A stretch of 64,000 nucleotides of DNA. Origin: an uncultured Bacilli bacterium. Lineage in GTDB: Bacteria > Bacillota_I > Bacilli_A > RF39 > UBA660. The position numbers were made by a program, and so were the translations under genes. This document shows, piece by piece, positions 15,057 to 24,622 of this stretch. Under the pieces are notes generated by a model. It searched no databases, was not told where the DNA came from, and saw nothing but the letters and a program-made list of their open reading frames with translations. Where the stretch lies: positions 62,001-126,000 of the forward strand of contig CAKONK010000001.1 of the NCBI GenBank assembly GCA_934097085.1, written 5' to 3'. Within the stretch, counting starts at the first letter, position 1, and each line of letters opens with the position of its first letter.

Positions 15057-16841
15057 TTACCCTATTCTATATGGATTTGAAGAGCTACCATCTCCACCAA
15101 CTATTTTTAGGACACTAGAATCTAGATAAAATGCAGGGCGCACCGCAAACTGGCTGCGGCTAACGTTGTTGACGCCGAAGGTCACATACCCTGACGAGGT
15201 CAAAGACGCAGCACCATCTGGAGTCGAAGAAAAAGGGGAAATTAACCATTCTCCACTATTTACAAAACTACTTTGTGATGTATAGAGCCAATCATTATTT
15301 TTACAATCACTATATGATAAATTAGCCAAGTTAAATAATGCTTTCGCTCTGCAACTTGATTTATTTGTGGCGTAACCATAATCACTTGGGTACATGAGTC
15401 CTACCTTTGCATATATACTTTCTGGATTACCACTATATAAATTTTGTAGTGTCCCACTTGTAGCATACGGGCTTCTTTCCGCTTTATGCATATTTTCTGT
15501 TGTTATTTTTTGATAATAATAATTACTTGATGAAGTATTATTTCCTCCCCCTAAATGCCATTTTGCATTTGCTATTGCACTAGATAGTTTACTATTTACA
15601 TTAGACATGCCTAATAAAGTAGTCAAATATGTTCCATTCAATTCTGTTTTAAGTGATGCCGTACTCCAATTATTTTTTCCTGAATTCCAATACTTTCCAC
15701 TTGTTCCACCATAATTATTTGTATCTATTACTTTTAAAAGTTTTTTACTACCACTACTAGAGGTTCCATCATTTGAGGTATCTTCATCAAATAAACCTAT
15801 TATTCTAAATAGTAATGAACTATCTGAACAAGCACCACTTTTTTGATTATCTAAACATATGTAATTATTTGGATCTGCCCCTTCATATCGAAGTCCATTT
15901 TCAGGAAATATATCAGTATTATTTGCTACCATTAATGTTTCAAATGATGTTCCAAGTGATATTGTAAATTCTTTTGTAGTAATATTTCCAGCACCATCTT
16001 TTACCCATAAATAATATGTTCCCTCCGCACTTTGGGTAACAGAAATTGTTTGACTTGTTCCTGAAAAGCTATCATATTCTTCGGGTTCTATAGTACTGCT
16101 TTCACTTACCCCATAATGTGCAAGTGATATGTTGTCTATAGCCGTAAATGTAACTGTTGTATCATTAACACTTAGCGAAGAAATTACCGGTGCTTCACTA
16201 TCACTATTTTTATCAGCGTAAACATTACATACTGCTTTTTGAGTTGTTAATACTACCACGTTTCTTCCTACGATTGAAACTGTTGCTCCATTTGTACAGT
16301 TTGTTTTACCCTCATTTACTGTATAGTAATAACCTTTTTCATATAAAGGTAATTGTCCCATTTGATTATAATTTTTATCATCAGTATTGCCCATTTCATT
16401 TTGAACAAATAAATTTACTTCATAATCATCTATATAACCATCTATGGCATCAAAATATACTTTACATTTTCCTTTTTTAGTTGCATCTACATAAAACTTT
16501 TGATTTTCATATTTTTCTATCGTAATTCCTGTATCACATATAGATTTACTTTCTACATAACTATAAGATGATGTACTTGGTACATAATAAGATAGTGAAT
16601 ATGTTCCAATTCCTACACCATTATCATTTTTATTTTCTCTATATACTTTTATTGATACATCTGATGAATCTATTAATGCTACTCCAGAAATAATTAATTT
16701 TGAACTTTTATTTTGATAAAATGAATATGATATTAAAATTACACTTGAAAGTATTGATAAAATAATTATTGTTAAAATTGTTAAACACCTTTCTTTATTA
16801 CTATTATAATAACCTTTAAAATTAGCTATAATCCTTTTCAT
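15057..16841 (-). CDS. DGR target 3: surface protein with Ig-like and variable lectin-like domains
   Basis: 594 residues. N-terminal basic region and anchor helix (about 18-38), two small beta domains with Cys pairs, an Ig-like domain (about 205-290, YYLWVKDGAGN) and a C-terminal lectin-like domain nearly identical in its first part to the protein at 7250-8668. It ends FAVRPAFYLD...NPYRIG. The roughly 110 bases before FAVRP are strikingly GC-rich for this genome (gtc aac aac gtt agc cgc agc cag), the composition expected of a DGR variable region. Start ATG has AAAGGTG upstream. Expression may depend on the inverted-repeat cassette at 16882-17027. Confidence 0.75.
   Translation of the reverse strand: MKRIIANFKGYYNSNKERCLTILTIIILSILSSVILISYSFYQNKSSKLIISGVALIDSSDVSIKVYRENKNDNGVGIGTYSLSYYVPSTSSYSYVESKSICDTGITIEKYENQKFYVDATKKGKCKVYFDAIDGYIDDYEVNLFVQNEMGNTDDKNYNQMGQLPLYEKGYYYTVNEGKTNCTNGATVSIVGRNVVVLTTQKAVCNVYADKNSDSEAPVISSLSVNDTTVTFTAIDNISLAHYGVSESSTIEPEEYDSFSGTSQTISVTQSAEGTYYLWVKDGAGNITTKEFTISLGTSFETLMVANNTDIFPENGLRYEGADPNNYICLDNQKSGACSDSSLLFRIIGLFDEDTSNDGTSSSGSKKLLKVIDTNNYGGTSGKYWNSGKNNWSTASLKTELNGTYLTTLLGMSNVNSKLSSAIANAKWHLGGGNNTSSSNYYYQKITTENMHKAERSPYATSGTLQNLYSGNPESIYAKVGLMYPSDYGYATNKSSCRAKALFNLANLSYSDCKNNDWLYTSQSSFVNSGEWLISPFSSTPDGAASLTSSGYVTFGVNNVSRSQFAVRPAFYLDSSVLKIVGGDGSSSNPYRIG
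15134..15246 (-). other. Candidate DGR variable region of target 3
   Basis: GC-rich patch with NNC/NNT/NNG codons (residues after EWLISP up to QFAVRP) inside an AT-rich gene. The bases flanking its 3' side differ from those of target 1, so if both are diversified they probably use different templates. Extent is estimated from composition. Confidence 0.5.
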
Positions 16842-16881
16842 ACTCTACACCTTTCAAAGTCAGATAAATAAAGGCATTAAC

Positions 16882-17027
16882 TTTCTTATATTATATAGAT
16901 ATAAGAAAATACTACTTCGATTTTTCAGTAAAAAAGGCTTGAAAAAATTGCCAAAAAATGGTTAAATTATATTGAAAGTAACATAAATACGGGGATGATT
17001 TTTCCTATATCTATATAATTTAGGAAA
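16882..17027. repeat. Second 146-bp inverted-repeat cassette
   Basis: Arms 16882-16909 and 17000-17027 match inverted at 25 of 28 positions. The interior is about 90% identical to the cassette at 8703-8848 and has the same orientation, including TTGAAA - 17 - TTAAAT. Each arm is itself nearly palindromic. Located 41 bases upstream of target 3. Confidence 0.55.
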
Positions 17028-17040
17028 ACACGAACAAGGT

Positions 17041-17077
17041 AAATACTAGGATTATCACTTATCTTAGTATTTTTTAT
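17041..17077 (+). terminator. Plus-strand terminator after second cassette
   Basis: Stem aatactaggat / atcttagtatt (one mismatch) followed by six T. Loop differs from the equivalent terminator at 8863-8897, so the stem is conserved while the loop drifts. Confidence 0.7.
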
Positions 17078-17121
17078 TAAAACTAAAAAAAATTAACAAT
17101 TTTATGCTAATTTTCATGTTT

Positions 17122-17265
17122 TAAGAAACTCGAAAGAATAGTAATTTTGATTATCCTATATTATTTTGGAATAGCTATCCAGAATATATAAAACGCGCCG
17201 TCCAGATTATGATAGAAATCATTATATGGTTATTCCATATTCTGAAATCTATTATAGCCGGATAG
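17122..17265 (+). pseudogene. Decayed copy of the small toxin-like peptide locus
   Basis: Homologous to 6993-7145: KKL..RIVILIIL then, in another frame, YPEYIKRAVQIMIEIIIW ending at TAG-CGCTAAC. It has no usable start codon and at least one frameshift near 17172. The matching minus-strand antitoxin-like promoter downstream has lost 8 bases (spacer 10 instead of 18 between TTGCAT and TATATT) and its hairpin is broken. Both halves of the locus are therefore dead. Confidence 0.65.
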
Positions 17266-17374
17266 CGCTAACTAAGAAATTGGGTAACGCGAACTTCCTT
17301 CACATTCACCTATTTATAATATATCATTTATTTATGCAAGTGAATTTGAAACTAAAAAAAATAATAATTTCTTA

Positions 17375-17485
17375 TTACTTTCTGTTTGTATTACCACTTG
17401 TTCTTGAATAGTTATCATAATTATTTAAATTTCTTCGTGAAAATGATAACTTATATTCATCTTTGGGATTAACATTTTCTTTCAT
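17375..17485 (-). CDS. Possible 36-residue polar peptide
   Basis: Starts MKENVNPKDEYKL and is rich in Arg, Asn and Ser. It lies just downstream of the thiI terminator with a possible -10 (TATACA) but only a weak ribosome site. No family recognised; may be spurious. Confidence 0.25.
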   Translation of the reverse strand: MKENVNPKDEYKLSFSRRNLNNYDNYSRTSGNTNRK

Positions 17486-17520
17486 ATTATTAGTTTACTC
17501 AAAAATAATTAATGTATACT

Positions 17521-17551
17521 AAAAAAAGACTATAGTAAATCACTATAATCT
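17521..17551 (-). terminator. Terminator of the desulfurase-thiI operon
   Basis: Minus-strand stem gattatagt / actatagtc with a 5-base loop and seven T, overlapping the end of thiI. Confidence 0.85.
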
Positions 17552-18711
17552 TTGTCATCATTATTAAGTGTTATTATCTTTTGATTTTTTATTGCTTCAT
17601 AAATAAGGTTTTCTTTATCAATTAATTTTTCATATTCCTTAGCAAGTTTTAAATCTGGATGAATAACTGGATGTTTAGGAACAAATATTGTACAGCAATC
17701 TTCATAAGGTCTAATTGAAATATCATAAGTACCTATTTTTTTTGCTAAATCAATAATTTCAAGTTTATCAAAACAACATACTGGTCTTAAAACTGGTTTT
17801 TTTATAGCTTCATTTATAACTTCCATACTTTTAAGTGTTTGAGAGGCAACTTGACCTACACTTTCACCATTTATAATAACATGAGCATTACATCTATTTG
17901 CCACTACAGCGGAAATTTCATACATAAATCTACGCATAATTGTAATTAAATAATAATTAGGAATCTTTTTAATTATTTCCTCTTGGATATGAGTAAAATT
18001 TATAATATGAACTTTAACATTACCATTATAAACTGATAATTTTCTTGCTAAATCAAATACTTTTTCTCTTGCCATATCTGATGTATGAGGTGGAGAATCA
18101 AAATAAATTGCCTCAAGTCTAATACCTCTTTTCATTGCAAGATAACCCGCTACCGGAGAATCAATTCCTCCAGAAAGCATAAGAAGACCCTTACCTAAAG
18201 TTGAAACCGGGTAACCTCCTAAACCTTTAATACCTCCAAAATAAATAAGTACTTCATTAATTCTAATTTCAATGCATATTTCTAAATCAAAATTTTCAAG
18301 TAATACTTTTTTATTAGGAATATTTTTTAAGATGTGAGCTCCAACGAATTTTGATACCTCTACCGAAGAAATTTCATAATGTTTATCACTTCTTTTTGTA
18401 GTAACCCTAAATGTATTAAACTCTTTATCTTTAATTAAAGCTAAAACATTTTCTTTAATTGTATCAAGATCTTTTTCTTTAAAAATATAACCTATCATTA
18501 TTTCATGAATACCAAATACAGTTTTTAGTTTTTCCATAACTTTAGGTATATTTTCTGTATATATAATCATTCTACCAACATCAGATGATATACTGAAAGT
18601 TTCCCCTTGTAATAAAGATTCAATATTATGTTTTAATGTTTTAATAAAAAAATTAATATTATCACTTTTCGTAGAAAGTTCAGCATATTTTATAATAATA
18701 ACTTTTTCCAT
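17530..18711 (-). CDS. thiI: tRNA 4-thiouridine synthetase ThiI
   Basis: 393 residues: N-terminal ferredoxin-like and THUMP domains, then the PP-loop adenylation domain with LSGGIDSPVAG. No C-terminal rhodanese domain, as in Bacillus ThiI. It adenylates U8 of tRNAs for sulfur transfer; sulfur comes from the cysteine desulfurase encoded immediately upstream with no gap (the two genes abut). Start ATG with AAGGAT upstream. Confidence 0.97.
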   Translation of the reverse strand: MEKVIIIKYAELSTKSDNINFFIKTLKHNIESLLQGETFSISSDVGRMIIYTENIPKVMEKLKTVFGIHEIMIGYIFKEKDLDTIKENVLALIKDKEFNTFRVTTKRSDKHYEISSVEVSKFVGAHILKNIPNKKVLLENFDLEICIEIRINEVLIYFGGIKGLGGYPVSTLGKGLLMLSGGIDSPVAGYLAMKRGIRLEAIYFDSPPHTSDMAREKVFDLARKLSVYNGNVKVHIINFTHIQEEIIKKIPNYYLITIMRRFMYEISAVVANRCNAHVIINGESVGQVASQTLKSMEVINEAIKKPVLRPVCCFDKLEIIDLAKKIGTYDISIRPYEDCCTIFVPKHPVIHPDLKLAKEYEKLIDKENLIYEAIKNQKIITLNNDDKDYSDLL

Positions 18712-19848
18712 TTAATCCTTCCTTACTAAACTATTAAGTGATTCAAAATTTCTATCAAAAGCCTTAAGAAATTTATCTATTTCATCACTTGTAGTTATGC
18801 TAGATAAACTAATCCTTATTGTATGTGAAGCCCTTTTTATATCATTATATAATGCCATTACTGCATTTGAGGTTTCTCCCGAAGAACAAGCAGTATTGGT
18901 TGATAAATATATTTCTTCATTATCCATTGCGTGAATAAATGTTTCTGGTTTGATATTCATAAGGGAAATATTTAAAATATGTGGAATAGAATACTTAGTT
19001 TTATTAATTAATATATCTGGATATTTACTAAGTTTATTACATATTCTTTCATTTAATAAATTTACATATTTTTCTTTTTTTTCAACTCCATCAAGTGCAA
19101 GTCTTAAAGCCTTTGCAAATCCTACAATCAAAGGAAGTGGTGGCGTACCTGGTTTTAAATCATTAGACTGTCCACTGCCATAAATAATTGGTTTAATTTT
19201 TACTGTGCTATTTTTATAAAGCATTGCAATTCCTTTTGGACCATATATTTTATGCGAGGATATTGTAGCTAAATCAGTATCTAAAAGAGAAACAGAAATT
19301 TTTCCTACAGCTTGAGTCATATCACTATGAAACAAAGTATTAGGATTTTCTTTCTTTATTATTTGTCTAATCATTTTAAGAGGTTGTCTTATACCAAGTT
19401 CACTGTTAACAGCTGCAATACTAACCAAAATTGTATCAGGTCTAATTAATCTTTTTAACTCCTCAAAATCCACAAGTCCATCAGCATTTGAACTAACATA
19501 ACTTATTTCAAAACCAATAATTTTTAAATAATCACAAATATCATACACATCAGCATGTTCAAGTTTGGAAACAATAATATGTTTACCTTTCTTAAAATAT
19601 GCTAAAGCACAACCAATTATTGCTAAATTATTACTCTCTGTTGAGGATGATGTATAAGTAATTTCACTTTCTAAAATATTAAAACAATTTGCAATTTGTT
19701 TTGTTGCACTATTAAGTAAATTTCTTGATTTAATGCCTAGTCCATTTAAGGAATTAGCATTACCAATAAACTCTCTAGTTACTTTATTCATTGTATCTTG
19801 TACCTCTAAAGCAACTGGAGTTGTAGCACTATAATCTAAATAAATCAT
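18712..19848 (-). CDS. Cysteine desulfurase (NifZ/IscS-type partner of ThiI)
   Basis: 378 residues, fold-type I PLP enzyme: YLDYSATTP start, HSDMTQAVGK, SSHKIYGPKG with the PLP lysine, and the active-site cysteine in NTACSSGE. It takes sulfur from cysteine. Its position between ezrA and thiI is the same as nifZ in Bacillus subtilis, so it is most likely the dedicated donor for tRNA thiolation; a general Fe-S role cannot be excluded because a SufB is also encoded in the window. Confidence 0.95.
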   Translation of the reverse strand: MIYLDYSATTPVALEVQDTMNKVTREFIGNANSLNGLGIKSRNLLNSATKQIANCFNILESEITYTSSSTESNNLAIIGCALAYFKKGKHIIVSKLEHADVYDICDYLKIIGFEISYVSSNADGLVDFEELKRLIRPDTILVSIAAVNSELGIRQPLKMIRQIIKKENPNTLFHSDMTQAVGKISVSLLDTDLATISSHKIYGPKGIAMLYKNSTVKIKPIIYGSGQSNDLKPGTPPLPLIVGFAKALRLALDGVEKKEKYVNLLNERICNKLSKYPDILINKTKYSIPHILNISLMNIKPETFIHAMDNEEIYLSTNTACSSGETSNAVMALYNDIKRASHTIRISLSSITTSDEIDKFLKAFDRNFESLNSLVRKD

Positions 19849-19856
19849 AAATCCCC

Positions 19857-21575
19857 CTAATCTTTAAAATTCTCAAGTAATTTATGATGGATACCAGGTT
19901 CAACTATATTTATTGCACTAATTGCTTGTTCTAAACAAATCTTATAATTTCCTTTATAAAAAGAGTTTTCTGCTTTAGTTAAACCAAAATCTACATCTTT
20001 ATTAACCACTCTATATCTATTTCCATATACTATTGCCATTTCTGCCATTTTAGCAGTTTTTGTTGTTTCATTAATTGTATTATAAACTTTTAAAACTAAA
20101 TCTCTTGCTGTATCAACACGCATATTTAAAACCTTAATTGAAATTGGCCTTTTTTCAAGTTCTGCAACCATTTCTTTTATAGCAAGGGAAGCCTCCGCAA
20201 ACTCCACATAATAATTTTTAGGTACAACTGGAAGTTTATATTCTCTTGCCTTTAATTTACAATCTTTTAAAATTTCCTCAATTTCTGTAAGTTGTTCTTT
20301 TGCTCTTAATTCATCATCTTTTAAACTACTTAAAGTTTCTAAAGTATGATTTAATTTCTCTTCATTTTTAAGAAGTTTATTATTAATATTTTCCATCTCA
20401 CTAGCAAGTTTTGAATATGCTAAAGTTTTATTTCTAAATATATCAATTATATGATCATAACTATTATGATTATCAATTATATTATCTTTGATTTCAATAA
20501 TACTTGCAACTTCTTCATCAGTTAAATCATAACTATATTTAAGTTCGTCAACTTTTTTAAATAACTCTTGACTAATTTTTTCAAGTTTAGATAGTTTTAT
20601 ACCAATACTACGCATATAATCATCAAAAAGTCTTTTACTTACTTTTTCATTTTCAAAATCATTATATAATGAATCAAAATAATCATGCATCGTTTTAAGT
20701 TCAAAGATTGAATCCTCAACATCTAAAACATTTAATCTTTGAAATATATCAATTATCTTTTTATTTGCCTCTTCGATATTATATTCAATATTTAAATAAT
20801 CTAAATTATAACCACTTTGAACCATTTTTTTATAAATTAATTTTATATCTTCGATTTTCTTAGGAATAAGATTTTCTCCATATAAACAAATGGTTTTTGT
20901 TTCATTTATTATTTCATTTAAATTTGAAACAATATCATCAATAGCCTTAACGATTTTTGGTGCTTCAGTATAGGCATTTTTATCCATTGCATTTTCAAAA
21001 CTTGCAAATAATTTGTCAACATTTTCAAATTGTAATTCTAAAGGAGTTTTAATCTTACTATAACTTTCAGGATCCTCTTTATAAGCTGTAAGTACCGTTC
21101 TATACTCCGCTTTTAATTTAGTAATTTTATCTCTATTTCTTTCCTCACTTAAAGTAATTTCTTTGATTTCATCAAGTAAAATCCCAGATTTAGTTTGTAA
21201 ATAGTTCAAATCCATTTCTGTCTTTATAATTGAGGCTTTTAAATTTGCATAATCCTTTGTTTCAAAGTATCCTTGTACTTCATTTATTAAATCTGTTATC
21301 TTTGGTATATCTTCATTTTTAATTTCATTAAATCTTTTTTGCCATAATTCATATTTTTTTCTTAAATCATCATTATTAATTAAACTTTCAACTTTATTAA
21401 GTTCAGAAAGTATTCCCGCAGAAATTACTAAATTTTTTTGTCTTTCTAGTTCATTTATTTGGGCTAAATATTTCTTCTTAGTTTTATTTGAAATCACTAG
21501 TAAAACAATTACAATTATTATCATTGTAAGAAAATAGTAACCAATAGCAAATAACATAAACATTTCTCTAGTCAT
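19857..21575 (-). CDS. ezrA: Septation ring formation regulator EzrA
   Basis: 572 residues, N-terminal single membrane helix (about 10-28) followed by an almost wholly coiled-coil cytoplasmic region of spectrin-like repeats; ends HHKLLENFKD. EzrA restrains FtsZ ring assembly and coordinates division with wall synthesis. Position next to the cysteine desulfurase and thiI matches Bacillus. Eight bases separate it from the next gene. Confidence 0.92.
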   Translation of the reverse strand: MTREMFMLFAIGYYFLTMIIIVIVLLVISNKTKKKYLAQINELERQKNLVISAGILSELNKVESLINNDDLRKKYELWQKRFNEIKNEDIPKITDLINEVQGYFETKDYANLKASIIKTEMDLNYLQTKSGILLDEIKEITLSEERNRDKITKLKAEYRTVLTAYKEDPESYSKIKTPLELQFENVDKLFASFENAMDKNAYTEAPKIVKAIDDIVSNLNEIINETKTICLYGENLIPKKIEDIKLIYKKMVQSGYNLDYLNIEYNIEEANKKIIDIFQRLNVLDVEDSIFELKTMHDYFDSLYNDFENEKVSKRLFDDYMRSIGIKLSKLEKISQELFKKVDELKYSYDLTDEEVASIIEIKDNIIDNHNSYDHIIDIFRNKTLAYSKLASEMENINNKLLKNEEKLNHTLETLSSLKDDELRAKEQLTEIEEILKDCKLKAREYKLPVVPKNYYVEFAEASLAIKEMVAELEKRPISIKVLNMRVDTARDLVLKVYNTINETTKTAKMAEMAIVYGNRYRVVNKDVDFGLTKAENSFYKGNYKICLEQAISAINIVEPGIHHKLLENFKD

Positions 21576-21699
21576 CCATCTTTTTCCTTTACATATATTT
21601 TATTTTATCATAAATGCATAAAAAAAAGAATATGATTTTATTGATTTTTTTTATTATTTATATTATAATTAATTTGCTTTACGAAAAAGCATTCATCCT

Positions 21700-21776
21700 G
21701 CGCCCATAGCTCAACTGGATAGAGCATTTGACTACGGATCAAAAGGTTGGGGGTTCGAATCCCTTTGGGCGTACCA
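21700..21776 (+). tRNA. tRNA-Arg (ACG)
   Basis: Full cloverleaf with 7-bp acceptor stem gcgccca / tgggcgt, D-arm tagctcaactggatagagc, anticodon ACG in ctacgga, T-arm ggttcgaatcc and an encoded CCA. Confidence 0.97.
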
Positions 21777-21859
21777 ATTTTAAAAAATTCACATTTTTAT
21801 AAGCGTAGTGCATTTTTTATTTGCAAAACTTAAAATTTGTGATATAATTAATTTGCTTT

Positions 21860-21936
21860 CGAGAAGTAGCACAGCTTGGTAGTGCACTACGCTTGGGACG
21901 TAGGGGTCGCAGGTTCAAATCCTGTCTTCTCGACCA
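21860..21936 (+). tRNA. tRNA-Pro (TGG)
   Basis: Acceptor stem cgagaag / cttctcg, anticodon loop cttggga giving TGG (Pro), T-arm ggttcaaatcc and encoded CCA. It follows tRNA-Arg by 83 bases. Confidence 0.97.
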
Positions 21937-21947
21937 TTTAAAATTTA

Positions 21948-21968
21948 CTAGGGAAACCTAGTTTTTTT
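21948..21968 (+). terminator. Terminator after the tRNA pair
   Basis: Stem ctagg / cctag with a GAAA loop and seven T. Confidence 0.9.
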
Positions 21969-22177
21969 ATTGTCAAAACCCCTAGTCCCAATATTAGTAC
22001 TGTCAACTCCCCTACTTTATTTTAAAATATATTATATTGTATAAATAAAAAGGAATTAAACTAACTCCTTATTATTCATATTTTCTTCATTTCTGATTAT
22101 AATATTAATGATCGAAGTAGCAAGATTTGTAATTAAGTTTTTAAAACTAGTACATCTACATAATTATGCTTCCTCGA

Positions 22178-22206
22178 TTGACACATTATGGCTTTTATGC
22201 TATAAT
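22178..22206 (+). promoter_or_regulatory. Consensus promoter of hairpin RNA copy 4
   Basis: TTGACA - 17 bases - TATAAT, a perfect sigma-A promoter, ending 9 bases before the hairpin RNA. Confidence 0.9.
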
Positions 22207-22212
22207 GAGTGC

Positions 22213-22256
22213 ACTGAAGTGGTCCCACCGTTAATCGGAGGGGTCACTTCTTTTTA
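22213..22256 (+). ncRNA. Small hairpin RNA, copy 4
   Basis: Stem gaagtg / cacttc, then tCCC / GGG, an A/A mismatch, then ccg / cgg around a ttaat loop, and a T-run. It has the same architecture as the three tandem RNAs at 37998-38215, but with compensating changes in the outer and inner stems, which supports a conserved RNA structure. Nearly the whole transcript is the hairpin. Family not recognised. Confidence 0.7.
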
Positions 22257-22260
22257 TTAT

Positions 22261-22831
22261 TTTTATAAGTGTATCATTATTATTTTATCTAACCATTGTA
22301 ATTTTGGTAATTTATATAAAGAATTTATTCTATCATCAATTTCTAAATCTGTTAGAGTTGAATTTGAAACATCAAATATAAAATTATGTGATTGTTTTTC
22401 ATGTTTTTCAATAGCATGAAAAAAATGTTTTTCCATTACCATAAATCTCCTTTAAATCCCAATACTCACCTCTAAAAAGATAATCAGCAGTTTTTATTCC
22501 CTCTGGATAATTTACTCTTGGTAGCATATAAAGTTCTCCACCAAAAGTATTTTCCAACCATTTTGCAACTTCTTTTTCTTTTTTAGAATATTCAATAACT
22601 ACATTCTTTCCATCAACTTTGTAATTTTTCCCTTTAAATATAAAATATTTGGCATCAAAAATATTATGTGTGTTTGGATTAGCAGTTTCTACAAAATTAT
22701 TTGTAATATCTTTATATGAACTGGAGTTTATTATTTCTTTTACTTTTTTTCTTTGAACAAATTTTTGAATATTTAAAGGTACTATTAAATAATTTCCTAA
22801 TCTATCTAGTCCATTAATGTTTATATCATCG
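22261..22831 (-). pseudogene. Broken nuclease-toxin domain (CdiA-CT/phage head-type)
   Basis: Two adjacent frames together resemble the C-terminal RNase domain found in contact-dependent toxins and phage head proteins: frame one has VIEYSKKEKEVAKWL and TADYLFRGEYWDLKEI, frame two continues MEKHFFHAIEKHEKQS then NFIFDVSNS and WLDKIII. A frameshift near 22435 separates them, and the 5' part is cut by a stop near 22831. It is likely a prophage or polymorphic-toxin remnant. The family match is from pattern memory and is uncertain. Confidence 0.5.
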
Positions 22832-22865
22832 AATTACAACCATCTAACATTTTTATTTGCAAATC

Positions 22866-22890
22866 AAAAAAGATACTAAAAAGTACCTTT
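22866..22890 (-). terminator. Terminator of the Ca-ATPase
   Basis: Minus-strand stem aaaggtact / agtatcttt (one mismatch), TTTT loop and a T-run, just after the ATPase stop. Confidence 0.7.
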
Positions 22891-24616
22891 ATACACCAAT
22901 TTTAATATTTCTTTTTTTAAGAATATATTTACGCAGATAATCGACTGGGAAAACTGTTAAAGATAAAATAAGGCAGAATAATAATTCTTTAAAAGTTAAT
23001 CCATAAGTTCTAAATAAATTACCGCCATAATAGATAATATAAATCTGAGCAAAAAAGATAAATGCATTGATAATTAAGAACACTTTATTTTGAAGTATAT
23101 GAGCAAAAATATTTAATCTATGAGTACGGGAGGCAAATGAATTACAAATACCCATAAAAATGAAAAGTGCAAAATAAGCCGTATATAAAAATTTATCTCC
23201 CTCGGAAAATCTAATAAAATGTCTAATAATTGGTAGTTTTAAAAATAGTAAACAAACTACTGCACAATATGCTCCATTTATGACAATTTGATTTAACATA
23301 TATCTATTTAAAATAACTTCATCCTTATTTTTAGGTTTTTCACTCAAATATTCCTTAAGCGGTGGTTCATAAGAAAAAGCAAGTCCTGCAAAAGTATCCA
23401 TAATCATATTAAGCCATAACATTTGAATTATAGTAATTGGTGTTGATATTCCCACAAGGACACCAACGATTGAAAGTATTAAAGCGCAAATATTAACCGT
23501 AAGCTGATAAATAATAAACTTTCTTATACTTTTAAATATCGTTCTTCCGTACAAAATAGCCTTACAAATCGAAGAAATATTATCATCTAAAATTACTATA
23601 TCGCTAGCATCTTTAGCAACTTCAGAACCACTACCTAAAGCAAAACCAACATCACTTTTTTTTAAAGCAAGTGCATCATTTACTCCATCACCAGTCATAC
23701 CAACAACTTGCTTATAAGACTGAAGAACACTTACAAGTCTACTTTTATCTTGTGGTAAAGCCCTAGCAATAATACATAAATTAGGATATAAATTAATTAT
23801 TTGTTCATCAGTAAGTACTGAAAGTTCATTATGAGTTAAAGCAACTGATTTTTCATTATAAAGTCCTAATTCTTTACCGATACTTACGGCTGTTTCTTTA
23901 GCATCTCCAGTTATCATAATAGTTTTAATACCAGCATTTTTTATTAAATCTAAACTTGGTTTTGCCTCAGGTCTTAAAGTATCCGCGATAACAATAAGAT
24001 TAATAAAAACTAAATCATCCTTATTTTTACCATAAGCATTAACTAAAACACGATATCCTTTGGAAGTGTAATTTTTAACCATACTTTGAATAAAACTTTT
24101 TGAAATAAACTTTTCTTCACTTCCAGATAAACTTAAATATTTTTGGCATTTATCAAATAAAACTTCACTAGCACCTTTATAAAAATAATAATCTTTAGTT
24201 TGAACCATACTATATTTATCTTCCGAAGAAAATAACTTCTTATTTATTATTTCATCAGTTATTTTCATGTTACCAGTAAAATTTTTAATTGCCATATCAG
24301 TCGTATTTCCACCAATAATTTTATCATTATCAAAAACACTTTCACTATTTAAATATAATGACTTTGTTAAAATATCATAATACTTTCCATAACACTTTAA
24401 TTCATTTTTATTTTGAAAACACTTACCCTCTTTAGTCATAATATATTTTACATTTAATTTTCCCATTGTAAGAGTTCCAGTTTTATCACAAAGAAGTACA
24501 TTTAAACTTCCACTTGTTTCAATACCTACAAGTTTACGAACTAAAACATTGTCCTTAAGCATTTTCTTCATATTCGAAGAAAGAACTAAAGTAATCATCA
24601 TAGGAAGTCCCTCAGG
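22889..24616 (-). pseudogene. P-type Ca2+ ATPase, C-terminal part of interrupted gene
   Basis: Resumes the ATPase at PEGLPMMITLVLSS, followed by the phosphorylation motif CDKTGTLTMG, the nucleotide-binding domain, MITGDAKETA, MTGDGVNDALALKKSDVG and six C-terminal membrane helices. It matches the PMCA/SERCA-type calcium pumps of Firmicutes. The first part of the gene is at 27945-28793, 3.36 kb away, separated by a serine-recombinase element. An internal ATG (24601) could start a fragment lacking the first helices and actuator domain, which should not pump. Exact excision of the element would restore the gene. Confidence 0.85.
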
Positions 24617-24622
24617 TTTACA

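Noticed and set aside
16190..16480. 96-residue plus-strand frame inside target 3
   Set aside because: Shadow of the surface-protein gene; His/Tyr/Leu-rich composition is typical of antisense frames in AT-rich genes.
17226..17411. 61-residue plus-strand reading frame
   Set aside because: It covers the decayed toxin-like locus in the wrong frame, without a ribosome site.
22108..22419. 103-residue plus-strand reading frame
   Set aside because: It runs through the hairpin RNA promoter and terminator and is antisense to the broken nuclease gene; composition is not protein-like.
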